A stretch of 6,344 nucleotides of DNA from Bacteroidota bacterium (lineage in GTDB: Bacteria; Bacteroidota; Bacteroidia; NORP154): positions 1 to 6,344 of the forward strand of contig NVRZ01000197.1 of NCBI GenBank assembly GCA_002401055.1. The letters are read 5' to 3'. Shown piece after piece: positions 1-3,362 of this stretch. Each line of letters starts with the position of its first letter. The first letter of the stretch is position 1. A model generated the notes under the pieces. That model was given only the letters and a program-made list of their open reading frames with translations. It ran no database searches and had not been told where the DNA came from. The position numbers and the translations under genes were made by a program.

Positions 1-1
1 A

Positions 2-103
2 ACTGTAGTTACCTCTTTCCCTGTAATCAATAAAATTTTTGGTACCAACTGGGCACCTCCAACAGATCCAATAACTGCCTTTAATAAAGTTCAAATACCA
101 TAA
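2..103 (+). CDS. possible 3' end of an unidentified upstream gene (partial)
   Basis: A frame open from the left edge runs 33 codons to a TAA at 101-103. Its C-terminal end reads ...GTNWAPPTDPITAFNKVQIP, and I do not recognise the family. An open frame this short arises easily by chance. The opposite strand is also open across most of the same bases, but it has a TGA directly before it and no ATG start, so the rightward reading is slightly preferred. No hairpin terminator follows. A 3' remnant of an insertion-sequence gene is conceivable because of the ATGACCC repeats just downstream, but the residues do not resemble an IstA or IstB end that I know. Confidence 0.25.
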   Translation, partial: TVVTSFPVINKIFGTNWAPPTDPITAFNKVQIP

Positions 104-122
104 AAGTTTCATTCAATAAATT

Positions 123-241
123 ATGACCCAAAAAGTGAAAGTATGACCCCCGAAAAATCACTTTTTTCACCTTAATTTAATCGAATAATTCATAAAAAGG
201 GGTCCATAAAATGAAATAATTGAAAAAAGTCACTTTTCGGG
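123..241. promoter_or_regulatory. dyad-rich upstream region with two AAAA(G/A)TCACTTTT boxes
   Basis: Two 20-bp arms, 149-168 and 222-241, are inverted repeats of each other at 18 of 20 positions, with 53 bp between them. Each arm contains a near-palindromic 13-mer: AAAAATCACTTTT at 153-165 and AAAAGTCACTTTT at 225-237 (the second is a perfect 6+1+6 dyad). A half copy, AAAAGTGA, lies at 131-138. ATGACCC words occur at 123-129 and 143-149, and a related inverted word (ggggtccat) at 199-207. The arrangement suits paired operators for a dimeric regulator of the PDZ gene. It could instead be a decayed mobile-element end, since IS21-type ends carry repeated TGACCC-like words. No clear Bacteroidota TTTG/TAnnTTTG promoter is visible. 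Confidence 0.4.
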
Positions 242-254
242 TTTTTGATTATTT

Positions 255-1826
255 ATGCCAAAATTGGATTTATTGAAATTCAATAAATCAAAATTAAAAT
301 TTCAAAAGATGAAATCAAAGATTCAGAGCATGGATAAAAAAAACCATAAAATGTGCATAGCCAAAGCGAGAATACTTGTTACCGGATTGTTTAGTGCTAT
401 GCTAGTTGTCATGTTCGCAGCATCTTCATTGAAGGCACAGGATCAACCGGAGAAAAAGGTGACTATAGACATTACCATTACCGAAAATGGAGAGACAAAA
501 AAGATTGCAAAGGAAATAGTAATTGATGCTGATGGTGACGTTAATATTGATGAGCTATTGAAGGACATAGATGAACTAAAAGATATTGATGTGTCAGGCG
601 ATAGCAAAAACATTCAAATCATAGTTAAAAAGTTAGGTGATGATGAGGACCTTGATTTTAATTTCGACATGGACTTCAATAAAGAGGAAGTGGAGGAAAT
701 GCACAAAATCTTTATGAGCAAACGAATGGAAATGATTGAAGATTCAAAGGATAAGGGATTTCTTGGAGTCTATGTTAAATCAATGGGGGAAGATGCAGGT
801 AACAAAGGAAGTGTGGTCAATAAAGTAATCGCCAACTCAGGCGCTGAAAAGGCTGGTCTTGAGGAAGGCGATATTATTACAAAGGTGAACGGGAAGTCTA
901 TTGATGGTCATAAGTCACTGGTTGAGGAACTTAGGTCTTATAAGCCTGGTGAGTCCATTTCAATAGATTATATGCGAGATGGTAAGAACTCTACAGCTTC
1001 GGCCACTTTGCAAGAGCGACCAAGTTCATCTAGAGCGAATTGTACACCAGGTCATTTTAGAATGGAATCCTTTGGTGATTTTGATTCCTTTGAACATAAC
1101 ATGATTGTGAAGGCACACGGGTATAGCGGTGCATTTTTAGGAGTTTCGCCAGCTAAAGAATTCGATGGTGACGGAGCCAAGATTGGAAGGGTCTATGACA
1201 ACTCTGCCGCCAAGGAAATGGGATTGCAGGAGAATGATGTGATTCATTCGGTAAACGGAGAAAGGATTGTGGATTTTGGAGACTTAAAAAAGGCTGTTGC
1301 AGAAATGGAAGAAGGGGACAAAATTAAACTGCAATTTGTCAGGGATGGCAAGAAAATGAAAAAGGCAGGCGAGTTGAAGGCAAGGCCCGTGACAGATAAT
1401 CGCAGTTTTAATTATAAATGCTGCGATAAGGATAGCCCAAAATGCTGCAACAAATCAAAGTCTGGAAAGAAAGTGATCGTCATGAATATTGAGATTGAAG
1501 ATATTGAGAAGGAGGATTCTGAATTACTTAAGGAAAATTCCGGTATGGAAATATCAGAAAGGGGCGATATGGGCATTCAGAGTATTGAGTTCTTACCCAA
1601 TCCAAGTACTGGTAAGTTCAAGTTGGGCTTTAAACCTTTAGAAGCTGGGCGGGTTGATGTTCGTATCGTGGATATGAATGGTAAAACGGTGTATGAAGAG
1701 AATATGGGATCGGAGAAGAACAGCTATGATTTGGATATCGATATTAGTAATCAGCCTGATGGAATCTATTTTTTAACGCTTACTCAGAACGGTAAAAAAT
1801 TTAATAAGAAATTGATTAAACAATAA
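255..1826 (+). CDS. exported two-PDZ-domain protein with type IX secretion sorting tail
   Basis: The longest frame is 523 residues. A hydrophobic signal sequence at about residues 39-58 ends SSLKA|QDQ, so the mature protein begins near Q62. An acidic beta/coil region (62-145) and a charged Met-rich helix (142-166) precede PDZ1 (about 168-253; GFLG loop, GLEEGDIITKVNG). PDZ2 spans about 292-374 (AFLG loop, GLQENDVIHSVNG). A linker holds a CC-x6-CC cluster at 389-398. Residues 440-523 form a Por-type sorting domain (FLPNPSTGKF, DMNGKTVYEE, DGIYFLTLTQNGK, KKLIKQ). The PDZs resemble HtrA/DegP ones, but there is no protease domain. Export by Sec, then type IX secretion or surface attachment, is the likely fate; PDZ ligands are probably protein C-termini. 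The start at 255 leaves an unusually long basic stretch before the signal and has no ribosome-binding site. ATGs at 309 (M19), 330 (M26) or 351 (M33) give more normal signal peptides and put the 267-289 palindrome outside the gene. The frame is certain, the start is not. Confidence 0.93.
   Translation: MPKLDLLKFNKSKLKFQKMKSKIQSMDKKNHKMCIAKARILVTGLFSAMLVVMFAASSLKAQDQPEKKVTIDITITENGETKKIAKEIVIDADGDVNIDELLKDIDELKDIDVSGDSKNIQIIVKKLGDDEDLDFNFDMDFNKEEVEEMHKIFMSKRMEMIEDSKDKGFLGVYVKSMGEDAGNKGSVVNKVIANSGAEKAGLEEGDIITKVNGKSIDGHKSLVEELRSYKPGESISIDYMRDGKNSTASATLQERPSSSRANCTPGHFRMESFGDFDSFEHNMIVKAHGYSGAFLGVSPAKEFDGDGAKIGRVYDNSAAKEMGLQENDVIHSVNGERIVDFGDLKKAVAEMEEGDKIKLQFVRDGKKMKKAGELKARPVTDNRSFNYKCCDKDSPKCCNKSKSGKKVIVMNIEIEDIEKEDSELLKENSGMEISERGDMGIQSIEFLPNPSTGKFKLGFKPLEAGRVDVRIVDMNGKTVYEENMGSEKNSYDLDIDISNQPDGIYFLTLTQNGKKFNKKLIKQ
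267..289. promoter_or_regulatory. perfect 11+1+11 palindrome, candidate operator
   Basis: The arms GATTTATTGAA (267-277) and TTCAATAAATC (279-289) are exact reverse complements around a single central A at 278. The palindrome lies within the first codons of the longest reading of the PDZ gene. It would be in the 5' leader if translation starts at 309, 330 or 351. Its length and perfection fit a binding site for a homodimeric repressor or activator. In RNA it could form an AT-rich hairpin near the start region. The assignment as an operator is inferred from symmetry only. Confidence 0.45.
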
Positions 1827-1849
1827 TTTTTGGGTCAATTGCGTGGTGC

Positions 1850-1893
1850 GCCCCCGCACATAAGCCTCCTGGCTGTGTGACGGGGGCTTTTTT
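1850..1893 (+). terminator. intrinsic terminator of the PDZ gene
   Basis: GCCCCCG (1850-1856) pairs with CGGGGGC (1881-1887). The stem continues past a bulged A with CACA/TGTG, and AGCC/GGCT can pair at its apex. Six T follow (1888-1893). The hairpin begins 24 bases after the TAA stop. No A-tract lies on the left side, so it should act rightward only and not serve the converging gene. Confidence 0.9.
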
Positions 1894-2026
1894 ATGCTTG
1901 AACACACATCATAGTTTCTATTGAACTTCTAAAATTGAACAAGGAAACAATGGAATGGAGAAGTGTGAAGTATGAACTTTCTCACGCATTCGTTTGATTG
2001 TTCAGTTTTTGTTAATCTAAATTGAT

Positions 2027-2629
2027 CTAATCACTTGGTACTACCTGATATATCATTTCTCCATCCTCTTTCTCTATTGCCTGGTACTTGGCATCATCCA
2101 AGGTGTAATATTCAACTCCATCCACTGTGGAAATTTCATAACCTTCCGGTAAAGCCTCAACCTCAGCGCCGATGGGAGCCTCAGTAACTACATATTCTTC
2201 GGCTCCGGGAGTTTTTGTGTAGAATGTACCGTAATGGTAGAAAAAGGTCTTTTGCTTAACAACAATTCTTTTATGACCGATTGGTATTATAGGAATCTTC
2301 AAACCTCGTGGTGGTCTGACAACAACAAATGTAGCTGGGCCTTTGTTTTGATAGAAAACGCCATTGTGGTATTTGAACTTTACACCCTTATGCGTAATTC
2401 CAATGTGTCCCTTGGCAACTGTCGAGACAACCGCTCCTCTTCTTGGTAGATGTGCGTAATGAAAATGTGCATGACGTTTTACTTGTCTGTTTTTGTGTGT
2501 CTTTTTGTGCTGTTGTTTGTGATGCCCTTTTTTCTTTTGAGCATAGGCATTTTCATTGCCCATAAATGTTATTGCAACGACCGCGCTAAATAGAAAAATC
2601 ACTCTAGTAAAATGAAAAAGATATTCCAT
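2027..2629 (-). CDS. exported His-rich DUF6515-like repeat protein
   Basis: The protein has 200 residues, with a signal peptide at 1-30 (hydrophobic core IFLFSAVVAITF, cleavage AYA|Q) and so is exported. Residues 31-60 are strongly basic with eight His between 36 and 60. Three copies of an aromatic module follow: KGVKFKYHNGVFY (81-93), KQKTFFYHYGTFY (125-137) and the diverged DGVEYYTLDDAKY (170-182). The first two are each followed by a (Y/F)VV...(R/A)P.(R/I)G segment, with LPEGYEISTV before the third. This YY-x-G-x-(Y/F)Y plus VVxxPPxG pattern is what I associate with the DUF6515 family of Bacteroidota, whose function is unknown. The C-terminal module is acidic, so charge changes sharply along the chain. 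The start has no Shine-Dalgarno sequence but is the only ATG giving a normal signal peptide. It lies 73 bp downstream of the TonB_C-like gene on the same strand, so co-transcription is possible. A small AAAGA-ttg-TCTTT dyad at 2643-2655 sits just before the start. It converges with the PDZ gene. Confidence 0.9.
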   Translation of the reverse strand: MEYLFHFTRVIFLFSAVVAITFMGNENAYAQKKKGHHKQQHKKTHKNRQVKRHAHFHYAHLPRRGAVVSTVAKGHIGITHKGVKFKYHNGVFYQNKGPATFVVVRPPRGLKIPIIPIGHKRIVVKQKTFFYHYGTFYTKTPGAEEYVVTEAPIGAEVEALPEGYEISTVDGVEYYTLDDAKYQAIEKEDGEMIYQVVPSD

Positions 2630-2702
2630 GCTATTATATTTTAAAGATTGTCTTTGTTTGACCCCGATAAAATTAAATGGTTTAATGTGAGACTAAATCT
2701 AG

Positions 2703-3230
2703 CTAATAAGTGATTGCTATTGTACCCTTCTGCTCAATTGGACCTTGGGGAGCTGGTTCAAACCGGGCACCTTGAGCAGCAAATTTAGCCTTTGTAAGCA
2801 GGTATTCACTACTTGTAGTAGAGCCCGTAATTCCAGGAATGGCTTTCATTACCAACCCAGTTCTGTTTACCGTCACCTCTACCACAACCTTTCCCTTATC
2901 CTCTGTACCAATTGAAACAACTGGAGGATTGGTCATTAGTCTATCCTTCATCTGATATTCGATTAAGTACTTTCCTGATTTTATGAATTTCACGTTGTCA
3001 TCTAATAATAGGGAGCCATCATAAGGAACGTACTCATCAAAAAATATAGAAGTAACCTCCTTCATATCAATCAAAGTCATTTCTCTTTCAATGGCCATTT
3101 GAAGTGTGTCATTTAGAAGTGCCAACACAACTCCTTGCAACCTTTCTCCAGATTTTAATATAACACTATGTTGTCCGTAAATATTAACTCCAGAGAAAAG
3201 ACAAACGGTCAAGACGATTAAATTTTTCAT
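2703..3230 (-). CDS. exported LSm/SH3-like plus TonB_C-like domain protein
   Basis: I start this at the ATG at 3230, because it gives MKNLIVLTVCLFSGVNIYG|Q, a clean signal peptide. The in-frame ATG at 3263 would add 11 residues (MPLISCYTYRD) in front of it. The protein is 175 residues from this start. The first mature segment (VILKSGERLQGVVLAL... to the end of VTSIFF) has the alternating strands of a small LSm/SH3-like barrel. The C-terminal 80 residues resemble the TonB C-terminal domain of Bacteroidota: GKVVVEVTVNRTGLV, then the GITGSTTSS turn, LLTKAKFAAQGARFEPAP and QKGTIAITY. TonB normally has an uncleaved membrane anchor and a proline-rich spacer; neither is seen here. It is therefore unlikely to be an energy transducer working with ExbBD, and more likely a periplasmic protein or lipid-free envelope factor using this fold for binding. 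It is divergent from the TPR-CHAT gene across 132 bp and upstream of the DUF6515-like gene. The exact role is unknown. Confidence 0.9.
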   Translation of the reverse strand: MKNLIVLTVCLFSGVNIYGQHSVILKSGERLQGVVLALLNDTLQMAIEREMTLIDMKEVTSIFFDEYVPYDGSLLLDDNVKFIKSGKYLIEYQMKDRLMTNPPVVSIGTEDKGKVVVEVTVNRTGLVMKAIPGITGSTTSSEYLLTKAKFAAQGARFEPAPQGPIEQKGTIAITY

Positions 3231-3362
3231 ATCTCTATATGTATAGCACGAAATTAAGGGCATAAAGGCATCAACAGAATGGCAATGCGTCTTCTTATCA
3301 ACAACAGGCTATTGAAAAGCTTCAAATTTGTATTTATCACATATTAGTAGACATTTGTTGCT
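3231..3362. promoter_or_regulatory. divergent intergenic region between TonB_C-like and TPR-CHAT genes
   Basis: These 132 bp must carry the 5' signals of the leftward TonB_C-like gene and probably those of the rightward TPR-CHAT gene. I see no convincing TTTG/TAnnTTTG promoter pair, no strong dyad and no Shine-Dalgarno sequence on either side. A one-mismatch minus-10-type box (TAATTTCG on the minus strand, 3249-3256) lies 18 bp before the leftward start, but without a good upstream partner. The regulatory assignment rests on gene orientation alone. Confidence 0.45.

Noticed and set aside
1894..2026. Terminator for the leftward DUF6515-like gene in the convergent gap
   Set aside because: I see direct repeats (ATCTAA twice near 2014-2030, TTGAAC twice near 1921-1940) but no stable hairpin followed by a T-tract on the minus strand.
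2234..2449. A 71-codon open frame on the + strand
   Set aside because: It lies wholly antisense inside the DUF6515-like gene, has no signal, motif or plausible composition, and is explained as a shadow of that gene.
3249..3256. Minus-strand TAATTTCG as a Bacteroidota minus-7 promoter box
   Set aside because: One mismatch to TAnnTTTG and no TTTG at the right distance; such matches are frequent in AT-rich DNA.
3231..3263. Eleven-residue N-terminal extension of the TonB_C-like protein (start at 3263)
   Set aside because: The ATG at 3230 gives a standard signal peptide directly, while the extension MPLISCYTYRD would precede it without purpose.
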